Of a stretch of DNA of 64,000 nt, positions 39,501 through 51,500 are shown piece by piece (the stretch's first letter is position 1; each line of letters begins with the position of its first letter). This DNA comes from Candidatus Omnitrophota bacterium. Lineage in GTDB: Bacteria; Omnitrophota; Omnitrophia; Omnitrophales; Aquincolibacteriaceae. The notes under the pieces are model-generated. The model saw only the letters and a program-made list of their open reading frames with translations, did not search any database and was not told where the DNA came from. The stretch is taken from contig JAKLFP010000004.1 in the NCBI GenBank assembly GCA_022711115.1, positions 48,648 through 112,647 on the forward strand, in the 5' to 3' direction. The position numbers and the translations under genes are program-made.

Positions 39501-42500
39501 AAGAAAAAACTATTCTCGGATTTTTACAGGTTCGTTCATGGGAATCCCTATTGGGCTGCCGAACTTTTCCTTGAGATCCGCCGTTATGAGTTCGCTGCCA
39601 ATGCGCCGGTCAGCCAGTATTCCTTTTATGTGGAATGTCTGGCGCATTATTTATCCCAGAACCAAAAAGAAGGTGAAGTGATCCTCCAGCACATGGTCCA
39701 GTTGGAACGTCTCTCGGTGTCTGGTGCTGGGACGAGTCCATTTCAAAAACACAAAGTGGATATCGCGACAAAATCCAAAGGAAAGATGCCGGCGCTTGTC
39801 GCTCTTTTTGAGAAGGCTGGTAAAAAACAAAAAGAAGTACGCATGTCGAGCCCGGGAAAAGGAACAAAACCGGACGAAGACGCACGAGGGCCTCTTGTTC
39901 GGCCGCAGATCATCCCGCAGCTTCCCAAACGGCTGGAGTGGTGTTCTATCCAGCCGGATCTTAATCCCAGTGATAAAAAAAGCGTCATGATGGTTTTGGC
40001 GTTTGAAAAAATATGGCGTTCCCTGATGGGCACCAGCGAGTCAGATGCAAGGCACGTTGTCGCTACGGAGATCAGGATGTTTCTGAGTGAAAGCCAGACG
40101 GGGGGACGGGACACCCCGGTGATGTTGGCGCTTCCTGAAAATGAGGAAGATGAAAAAGCGTTGATCCAGAAGATCGGTGAAAAAGAGGTTGAAGCGATCA
40201 GTGTTCTGGCCTACGGCGACCGCAAGACGGGAGAAATAAGATTCGGCTCTGGTTTGGCGCTTTTGATGATGCAGCCGGACCGGCATGAGCTGACACGAGA
40301 AGAACAGATGCGCTTTTTGGCGGATATTGCGGAAGATGATTCTGTGCAGGCGGATCCGAAGCGCAGGGAATTTCTGGCCGGTCTCCAAGCCAGGATCGAC
40401 GATCCCCGTCAAACACCTCGACCGACCGTCCGTGACGTCCGGGATTTTTTTGTAGGAAAAGGGACCGGGCTTTCAAGCGGGATGCTGCTTCAGCGTCCGC
40501 TTTTCTTTACAACCGTCCGTCATCTTGTGGGAGATCCTTTGTCCGCGCTTGTTTTCCCTTGGGAAGATACTGTCGAGATCTTGACTCGCCACGGTTTGAT
40601 CCGTTTCCCCAAGAATCCTCGGGAAAAAACAGGATGGTTCGCGAAGATGATCGAGGAGGTTCTGAAACAGGATCCTTCCAGCGAAAAAATCCGTTATGTG
40701 CCGACCCGCCAGCTGGAGGATATCAAGAAAAAGAAAGATTTCTATGCCGAACACCGACGGAAGATTTTACGCGAACTAGCCGCCACCCCGCTCAGGCCGG
40801 ATGCGGCTTCAGTAGGCTTGACCAAAGAAAACCTGGAATCAGACCCTCGCTTTCGCCGCATCGACCTTTTAATGCAGGCGTCGAGATTTTCTCTTCAGAT
40901 GGTGGAATTCCGGACGGCTGTTGCCTATATCCACGATATTTATAATCAATATTTCAACTCCCATACGGCATCAGCTCCGTCAAAAGATTTTGTCGAAACC
41001 ATCGAGAGACTTTGGAAAGATAATGGCCATGGCCAGCCAGATGAAAGATTGGCCTATTGGAAGGCACTTAAGGTAGTTGTGTCCTATATTGTCAGCCATT
41101 ATCCTATCGAGGCAGCCTCCTCCAACCATCGTGCGGCACATTCACGTGCTGCCGTTTCCCTAGGTGAGGAGATAGAACCCTTCGGAGCGTTTCTATGGGA
41201 TTACAATGTTGCTCCCCTTGGTGCGCAGACCGAACTATTTCGCCGTTTGAATGATGCGGCCAATCTTTGGAAGCGTTGGAATTCTTCCGATTTTCCAGCC
41301 ATTGATCCCAAGCGGCCGGTCCGGTTCCAAGAGATTCTACAAGAATACAGCGAAAATGAACCAGGGATGCATGACCGTTTTCGTCATGATCCGGCGCGTC
41401 ATCATTATGATTCAGATCAATATGCCAACGACAAAGTCTGGCGGAATCATTATGCGTTGCGAAGACTTATCGCGGAGCGGGAAAGATTTTATGAGGAAAA
41501 TGCTCCGGATCTTGCGAAGCCGCCGGAAATCTGGAGAACCTATCGGGATTTGCTTGGTCGTATGGTCGCATCCGACTTTAATGAAGATTTTCCGTTTCGG
41601 GCACTGACACTGCTTCAGGACCAGACTTGGATCAGTGATGACCGCGAAGAAATGATGTCGCGTATGCGGCAGGCGTTGGCGGAAGCGAAAAAAAACGGGG
41701 GATCGATCGATATCGCTGTTTATTTCAATAATGCCGGCATGGAGACCTGGCTCAATCTTTGGCAGGTGTTTTTGCTTTTGAGATTGGGGTTCCATGTGAC
41801 CATCGTGGTGCCGGAAGCGCCGGTACTGAACAAGGATGTGACGGATCAGGATGTCCGTTTCATGATCCCGTATATGGATCAGTATCTGAAAAGTCTTTAT
41901 GAGCAAGATGCCTCAGTGTCGCAGCATGCTTTGGCTGAAGCTATGGAAGGCGATTTACCGAGACTGAGTATCAAACCCATCCGTATTGACCGACGCGTCA
42001 CGGCTCCGGAATTTTCCGGCGCGTCACAGTATGCGGAAAGGGTGAAACTGGATTTGGAAGCTGCGAAGAAGCATCCCGAAGGTTATGAGCAGGCTTTACG
42101 CCGTAATCTTATCCAGGAAATCCAGGGGCACCATTTCAATATTTTTACCGGAGAGCTTTGGTACGGTTATCTGGTCGGCATGGATTCTCTCAATACTGCC
42201 CCGATCAATGCCACGGTAGAACCGGGTTTTTCAAGGGAAGCCGATGTCGATTTTCTTGGGGGAGAAGAGCGTAAGAAACTCGATCATGGATATTCCCTGA
42301 CAGCAGAACAGATCAGTAAGCGTTTAGAACCTGCGGTCTCCGCCAAAGGCCACGTGTTGACGGTTCACGTCCATAAGAATATCCGCCAGCCTCTTGATGC
42401 GCGCGCCGACGAGGGGCAACACGGAACTCAGCAGGGAGGCCGCCCGGATCCCGTTGTGACCTATGGGAGTTTTGACGCGCATTATTTTTATCCATTCTCC

Positions 42501-45500
42501 TGGAGACTGGTGAAGCGCCAGTATTTTTATAAGGGGCAGGTGAATATCGAAGATGTTGTTCGGGATCAGAAACTTCTTCACGCGCTTCTGGAAAAATTCT
42601 CGGATGCCGGCAAATTTTATTTTGGTTCCAGCGAAGACAGGATCCCGACCGAATACTATGACGTGACGGACGAAGCGAGACGCGAAAGCGTTTTGGAACA
42701 GGAGTTGCAGGCGCAACACGGCAGGATCAAAGACGGACGTGCACCGGCGTCTTCTCCGGAACAGGCCATCCGCAGTGCTTATGAATTTGTGTACCGTACT
42801 TCAACCCGGTCGGTTCGTGTTCGCGTGATTACTTATGAAGGTCTCAATATGTTCCCTGTGGAACATGGCGGTAAGTCGGAAATTATCAGTGCGAACGGAC
42901 GGGTGGATGTCGAGTCCGGGGTGAACTATGAATATCTTCTCAGGAGATACAAGCAAAAACTTCAGGCTTTGCCTCACGGTACTCCGGAAGAAGAGGCTCA
43001 ATTAGCAGAGGCCAAAGAGGAAGCCGGGGAAGAGTTGAGAACCCGTTTCGACACCGAAGTCTACACCCAAAGCAAGGTGCCTACGCTTTTCCGCGGTCAT
43101 TTGCGGAATGCCTTCAAGGCGTACTTAGCCAAGGCCTTTGACCAGAATCCACAGCTGAATACGGACCTCGAATTTGTGGATCCTTCGGCGGAGTATGAGA
43201 TGAAGAAAATCAATCTTGACGATCTTGGCTCCGGCGATGCTCCTAAAAGCCGTTTGCTTTCTTCTGACCGCAATATGACCGTGGTGTTTGAAGAAGGATT
43301 GGATGCCGTCGAACTTGTTTTGCCGTTGAACGAGCGGGGCCGGACTGCTCGGATTCTTGATGTTCCCAAAATTCTTGAAGAGATCAAACGACGCAAATCC
43401 GATAAGCCAGGCAGCGTGGAGCCATTGATTTTGCGAATGCAGGTAGTGAAAAAATTCGATGCGGATACGGGCATGGGCCGTCTCTTCCAGTATGTTCCCG
43501 TGTGGGTCGAAGGCAGGGAAGAAGAAGGGAACTTATCGTTAGTCACGTCCATTCCCAATTTAGCTGGCGCCAACGAGATTATTGATTGTGTGATCCTTCC
43601 TCAGTCGAAAGACGAGAAAATAGAGTCTGTTATGTTGCAGGATGCGCGTTTGCTTCTTGCCCGCACTGAAAAAAACGCGACGGATGACAAGAAGGCAATG
43701 AAACCCGCTGAAATGATCCGCCAGGAAATCGAGGAAGGGACATTCTGGTTTGATTCCCGTAATCCCAAACGATCGCTTCCTCATGTAGAGGTTGCACCGA
43801 TTGACGAACGTTCCCAATCGGATGAACGCTTGATGGTCCAGCGAGTTTTAGGATCCGAACATCCGGTTCTCAACTATTCCGACCTCACGCGTATTGGAGC
43901 GCTTTTTGACGATTCCCAGGACCCGCGATGGTGGGAATATTTTGATTTTATTACCGGATTGCCGCGACTGGATCTATCGGATCAGGAACGTTTCACGGTG
44001 GTGCAACTGGCCGGGCCGCACGATGTCGCATTGGGAAATAGCGTTTTTGGTGATGAACAGCTGTCGAGTGATGAAGGAAAAAAGCATGTGCTCGCGGCCT
44101 TCCGGAAGGCGGCGTTTCTGGCAGTAAGCAATGGCGCTCGGGCCTTGAATATCAATATGGGATCCAATGCTTTAAGAATGCAATACATGGGGCAGGGCTC
44201 TGCCAAGGCCTTGTCCGGCGGTGGAGGATTGATCAGCGAGCCTGAATTTGCGGGACAAATCATTCAAGCGGTGCGCGAAGGCGCCCATGAGGCCTTGGGT
44301 CCAGGCCTCCCTGGAGATTTTAAATTTCCGGTATCCGTTAAAACACGGCTTGCCGATCGGGATGAAAAGAATTCAAAACCTGATACGGAAGATCCCAGTA
44401 TCAGGTTTTACACTGCTTTGGCGGATGCAGGGGCTTCCTGGATTGATATCCATACGCGGACGCCTAAGGATGGGTTTGTCGGCAACATCGCTATGAATCG
44501 TCAACGGCTCGGAAAAATTCTTCTAGAGCTTCGAGCCCGGCGTCAAGAATGGCCCCCTATTTTTGTGAACGGAAATGTTAATTCATCCAAGGACCTTGCG
44601 GAAATTCTTAAGATCAAGACGGAAACGGGAGATCTTATCCATGGCGTGATGATCGGACGTGCCATGATTGATAACAAAAAAGTGGAATTTCTTCAAGAGG
44701 CGGACGCGGCATTCAGGAATCAACAGATTTCTAAAAATATCCGTTCTTTGCTACACACGAGACTGGAACTGTTGCGTGCATTTTTGGTTTTCAAAGAACA
44801 GAGGCTCGGTCAGAAATTCTACTGGAAAAGTCGCATCGGGTCCCAGGTGGAAAAACATGTCGGTAAATTATTGGCGCTTATCAAAGAGGATCCTTGGAAA
44901 TCTCAGATGACTCCGGAATTGGAAACCATGATGAAAGAAATTGGAGAGGCGTTTCAGGAAGAAAAGATTAAGAAATCCAAAGATCCCACGGGACAATTGG
45001 TCGGATATTTGGACGGCATTCTTTTGAAACTGGGGGCTGATAAGGCGCAGGGAGGTTCGAGAGCGGAGTTGCGAAGTGAACCCCCCCGGTTCCATCAGGG
45101 AACGGTTTTTGACCCGGATTTTATCCGTGAGCAGCAGCGTTTGAGCCAGGCGGCACCGCTCACGGTTGTTTTTGACCTGTACGGGACTCTGTTGATGCCT
45201 CTTAAATTTGATGGTGAACCTGGCCCTGACTCTTTTGTTTATAAGTGGAGTCCGAAAGATGGCATTGAAGAGATGCTCCAAAAACTTCGTGACAAGAAGG
45301 CCCGTGTGATCTTGTGGACGGATGAAAGAGCGGAACGTGTTCAGGAGGATCTTTTTTCCAAATTGCCTGAAGTGGCACAGCTTTTTGACCTTGTCCTTAC
45401 CAGTGAAAATAGTTATCCCCGCGGCGACAATTTCCGTCAATCTTTAGTGCTTGCGTATGAAGCCGCAGGTGCGGATGTTCATACTTTGAAGAAGGACATA

Positions 45501-48500
45501 ACGCAAATCAGTATCTTCAAGCCTGTCTCCATGCTTTTCAGGGGGAACGTTGTTATGGCGGATGATCAGTGGGCGGACACGCAGGCAAGGGCTTCGGCTT
45601 CTCCGTTTGGATCGTATCCTCTCATCAAAGCCGATGTCTGGGCCCAAGATGTGCACACCATGTCAGAAGAGATCCTGAGTTATTTAAAATTATCTTCCAC
45701 ACACCGCTCTCTGGCGAACCGCTTTGAAACTTACGTGGGGAAGTCCTCAAAGGCTTTTGTGCGGCTTCAAGGCCTCCAGGGGATTTCGGCGGCAGAAGCT
45801 GCCATGACAGGTACCGAGCATGTCTTATGGCAAGGCTCCGTGTATCGGAACCGCCTGGCTTCTTTTTTTGAAATGGAATCAACACCGTTTGCCGGACTTT
45901 TCCGCTCAAAGAGAAAAGACGATCTTGTGTGGACGCTGGCGGGAGACCTGATCGGGAATGCTGTTTTACATATGGATACCCAAAATCCGGAAGCTGAAGT
46001 AAAGGGATCTGTGATCGTTCCATCCTCTGGAAAACCGATATTCCGTCTGGTTGTGAAACAAAATCAAATCTCGGAGGAACGATGGGAAAAAGTCCGGGAA
46101 AATGCCAGGCTGAATTTGGAACAGATGATGGATCAGGGAGAGCGGGGACAGAGGGGCCTGATAGAAAATTTTGGTTCGGGATTCTATGTTTTTGCAGAAC
46201 TCGCTTTTCAAAATGTTCCTGTCAGGGTCGAATTTGTACGGTATCGGGATGACAGCATGACAACCACGTTATGGGTTCGGGTCGACCAGGTCCCGGGTGC
46301 CGAGCAAAAGCGCTCCGAGGTGCGGGAAATAGAAAGGTTTATTGTTGAACAAGTTCCGGAAGCGGACCAGGACCTCGTAAGGAAGTTTTTAGAAAAAGGT
46401 GAAGTTGTGATCCGGGCGGATGATGGCTCGAGACTTCTATTTCGCGGAGGGGATGTCCTCATACCGGAGGGCGGCAATTCTTCGCTATCCCGTTTTTTTA
46501 ATATAACAGTTCAGGAAATGGCAGGAGACCGACCAATTTTGCCGGTGGGCTATCTCATTTTCGAGTGGAACGGCCATACTGCTGTCAGTGATCAGGACCC
46601 GCTTTACCGGCACGATAACGACGCCATTTTCGTTGAAGATCTTTACCGGAATTCCTACCAGGGAATCGGAAGCACGCTTGTGCAATTAGCGCTTTATTAT
46701 GCGGCTTTTAAAAAGGCGAGCCAGTTCAGGGTGATCGATATTTCTTCATCGGGCTATCTGCGGCGGTTAGGATTTGACGGCCAAACCACATTTTATTTCA
46801 ACCGTTCGCCGCGCCCTTTCGAAGACGCAGGTATGCCGAAGATAGAAATTAAGAGCAGAAACTGGGATGATTTCTTGAGTCGGAATTCCCAGCTTCGCTC
46901 AGAGATCCGATCTCCTGAGGGTGGTTTAGCTCCGGAAACGGGTCTTTCCAGAGCAGAAACTTCTTCTGAGCCTGCGAAAGCGCGACTATCTCTAGGTAGC
47001 GAAGAGTCCAAGATCCAATGGTTTTATGCGAAGGGTTTGGATGTTCCGGACGAGGATGGCTTCTCGGTGAAAGATAAAATTGAAAATATGGAAAAGGGGC
47101 TCCAGCGTTTTCTGAAAGATGCGAGATTTCATCGTATCTTGAGCGAAGCCATTTCTGGAAAGATGCTTACCGTCATGGTTACGAAGGAACATCTGACTTC
47201 GTTTCCGGAACTGGTGGTGAGACGGATTGATGAGACGACTCTCGGACTGCTTGATTCGGTTCCAATCGACGGAGATCTTTTACTGCCGCAAAAAGGGTAT
47301 CTGCTCGTGTTGAACGCCAATGCAGTGGATACGTTGCCGGTCAGTTCCCTGAAAGCTCTCCTGATCCACGCGCTACATGATCATATGATCGAACGGCAGG
47401 GGATCATCACCCCGCTTGAGTGGAAAGCGCTTCAGGATCTTAACGTGCCTCGCTCAGATTACGTGTATGATTTTTTAAATGCCTTGCGCGATGGCCTCGT
47501 GGTGGATTGGCAGCTGTCTAATGGCTTTCTGCCGGAAGCGTTGGATTATCTTCAACACCGTATCAGCACCACGAATGTGAGGTATTTTCTCGATTGGCCG
47601 CCCTTGCTGGAACGTGTGTGGATCTACTTAGGAGATTATGTGCGTCTGATCGTGCCTTTCACCGTTCGAAAAATAACGCTCAAACCTTCGCCGGAGCATC
47701 CCAGAACTCTTGACGATCTGGAGTATGTGCACAGAGGATCCGCGGAACTTCATTATGAGACGCTCGCCAAAGCGGTCGGGTTTTTGGAAGAGGTTTTACC
47801 GAGGAAGGCTATTTTAGAAACCAGAGCCTGGAAAGATCCGGAGGTTTTTGCCAGGATTTATCAGAATCTTTTCGATCGTATGCCTTCGTTGTATGCAAAT
47901 GGAGAGGCGTCACGCGTTCCCGAATCAGGAATTTCCGGGGATGGTGGCCAGATAGCAAGACCCAAAGCCCGTTCCGAGATACGAAACTCATTTCAACTAA
48001 CCCAGTTGGATCCGCTTCAACCGAAACGCTCCGAGATGCAGTTTCCTCCAACTCAGAAGGTCGTCAATATTCTGGTGCCTCCGGTTTTGTTTACCTTTGC
48101 GGTCATTGCATTGCGGGACCTGTATCGTCAACTTACCGCGCACACAACGCTTCTGGCGCTCCTGACCAAAATGTTTCTGGGCGCCGTGACTGGTTTCGTG
48201 GGGGCTTACGTAACTCAGTCCATTGTCGGTTCGCGCGATTGGATTAAAATCGGGTGGTGGTCGCTCGCTCGCGCTGTTATACCCGGAGGTCTGACCTTCG
48301 GAATGGTCTATCCGATCTTGAATGCGATCACGGACAATGTCTGGTTCAAAGTGGTCACGGATATCGGCCCGTACACGGCTTTGACTACTTTTCTCACCAT
48401 TCTGATGGGGCGATGGATCGAGAAGGACGCCCAAGGGTCCTGGAAAAAGGATCTGGAGGAAACGATCCTGTTCGCACCGGTTTATTCCGCTTTTTGGGGG

Positions 48501-51500
48501 ATCGTGCTGGGAGTCGTCCGGGTATTTTGGCCGCAGTGGGTTGATATTATCGTCGCGGTCACGATGGGATACTTCACCATCCTACAGATCGGCATGGTTA
48601 AGGAGTGGCAGCGTTTTGAACCGGTGAAGAAAGAAAAAGTCCTGTCCTGGCATGTTCGGCCTATGTTTGATAAGGCAAAATCCTTTACTTCGGAATGGTT
48701 CTCCAAGGAGCGTTCCGAGATGAGAGCCAGTCCCGATTCATCGGTAGATGAGAAACGGGCGGATAAACTGCAATTACGGGTACGAATCAAGGATTCCGGA
48801 GGCGTCAACGAAGTTGTTTTGAAATTGCGAGAAAAAAGTTTTCCTTATTTCAGCACGCTGACAGAAAACACTGTTCGGACCTATTTGCGGACATGGACTG
48901 ATCCTGATCATCGCGCGATACCTTCTTTGGAAGCGATCGAAGAACTCCGGAGATTTTTTGAAGATTCTACGCTCTTCCAGCGTGCCAAACCCGCCAAGGC
49001 ATATATTGAATTGCGTGAAGTCTCCGAAGAAGCCAGAGATCAGTTGATTGACTGGTATTTTAAGGGAGAAATGATCCTGGGGGGTGAGGAATTTTTGATG
49101 CAGATCGTTCCGAAAGCCAAGAGACAATTTGTCCGTCAAAACGCCGGAAAACAACAGATTGCAACATTCTATTTTACGGATCTTGTCCCTGACGAGGCTT
49201 CGGTCGAACCGCAGGACAGGGAGATTTGGGAAACCCGGTGGAAATTTGTCAGAGATCCGAAGTTTGCTTTGCCGATACTCGAAGTTTATCGGTTGGAGGC
49301 AGAGGGAAGGATCGGCCGTTTACTGAAGCGCTTTGGTCACTCGGAATTTTCCGACAAGCCTTATGCCGAAACATTGGATTCAGAGGGCGAGGATGTTTAC
49401 AGGGTGTACACCGGCAAAGGGCGGGATCTCGCGAAGGACGGAAGTTACGTTTCCGCAACTTTGCAAAACCGGGGAAGATTAGTGGGATTTTCAATTTATG
49501 GGAAAAGGATGCGATTCGGTATTCCCGCGAAATATCGGCCAAAGGATCTTTCGGGTGTTCATGCCCTTATACGTGTTGAAAAAGATGCGGTTCGTGGATG
49601 GCTTAATGCTGTGTATCTGATACCTAAAACGAAAGATCGCATTGAAGATGAAACACTGGATTTTGATCTGGCAAAAAGAACAGGAAAATGTGTTGCGCTC
49701 TACGCCGGGGATGTCGACATCATGCGAGAAGCTGAAAAACAGGCCAAGACCGTGGCCATGGAACGATCCGCGCTGGGATCCAGATCCAAAACTCCAAAGA
49801 TCCCGGTTGACACCCCCGAAGGCTCCGGGTTTGCGGTGAAGACCAAGGTCTCAGAAAAGAGCGAATCACCGGAGAGTCTAGCACCTATGATGCCGGTTGA
49901 AGAGGCAGTTACAAAAACCCCTGATGCCGATAAGGCGGAAAAAAGAGAACCGGAGAAATTACCTCGCAGGAAAAAGATGGAGAAAAAAAACGTAAAAGGT
50001 TTAACGGGTGATTTTCCTGAGGTTTCCGAGCAAGGAAAAATAAGCGATCCAGAGGCTCCTTCTCGGTCTGGTGCAGGAGATCCTGTGCCGGCACCATTTT
50101 CGCGGGTTCAGACGTCTTCTGCGGCTCTTCTGCCTTCTAGCCACTCCTCTGAACCATCAAAGCCGGAAGCTTATGTGAGCCATCTCATTCGACAACTCCG
50201 TCGGTTTCAAAATGTAAAAGAACCACTGCGCGGAAAGTTGGTGAAGGTTGGTGCTCAGGCAATTCGAGACTTGGATGAGTCCGATCCCGGGATTCTTGAA
50301 CGGAGTGACCGTATTACAAGGTTGAAAATAGTTCATGCGGTCGGCATTGCCTTAGATGAAAAATTTAATGATGAGCGAAAAAACCGGGTTTCCCGTTCCA
50401 AAATTTACACACCCTTCGAATACCCGGTTCCAAGATCAGGTATTGGAAGGGTGGCGGGGATTGGAAAAATAGATCGAAGCGGAGAGGTTAATAAGGTTAC
50501 GATCCGCTCCGAAGTGAGGGCAAAAAAAGCATTCATGCCATTCGACTCTGAAAAAATCGCGCGGCAACTAATAGAATACATCAAAGCAAATTATAATCTG
50601 AACGATTTACCTCATGTGGATGAACTGGCGGCTTTTTTCGGCATGAAGCCCCAGCTTCTTTCAGACAACCTGAATCAGGTGTTTCGAGAGGTGCGTTTTC
50701 TGATCCAGAATCTTAACTGGATGTCTGCGCGTATGGATGATCACGCGAAAAGTGAGCTGGCGGCTAGGGTGGATCGTGTCATTGAACGTCAAGAAATGGA
50801 TAGCAATCTGGAGAGCGGGGATGCCGATGAGCGTTTTGGTGCGGTACTAACTTATGAAAGACGGTGTCTTCATTTTTTTTACGAGATTAGGCGGATCGGA
50901 GAGGTGCTCGGCCCATTGCTTGTGGATGATGATCGAAGGGTTCGCCGCGAGGCGGTTCGTGTTTTTGGAGGTCTTGCCCGGGCAGATAAGGCTGAATATC
51001 TTGAAATGTTGATCCGGGCGTTGGAATTTTATTTTAAAGAATATGCTGGACGTGAAGAAGATCTTAAATGGGTTGCCTATGCCTTGTTGAATATCGCTTC
51101 CATCCATCCCGAGAAACGGATTCCAAGATTAAAAGCCTTATTGGAAGATGTCGCGATTCAAAATCTTTTAGACCTGCCATTGCCTTCTGTGACACCTTGG
51201 GTCGCAGGATCTGGCACTTCGACCATGCGTTCGCTTTTGAAGGAATTTATCGATAAACATTCGCAGACGGAACCTCAGGCTCCAAAGCCAGCGACGCTCG
51301 TGAAATCAGAAACGGATGATGGTAAAAAGAAAATTATGCCGGAGGTTGCGACGTATCCTTTTTTTGTAGCACTGTTGAAAAATTATCCCTCCTATCCGGA
51401 AATGTTGCAGCATATTTCACTGCAGGGAACTCAGTTGCCGCACAGGTTTGATATGTTTCATGCGGTTTTTGGCAAGGATACCGTGCGTATCTTTGATCTA

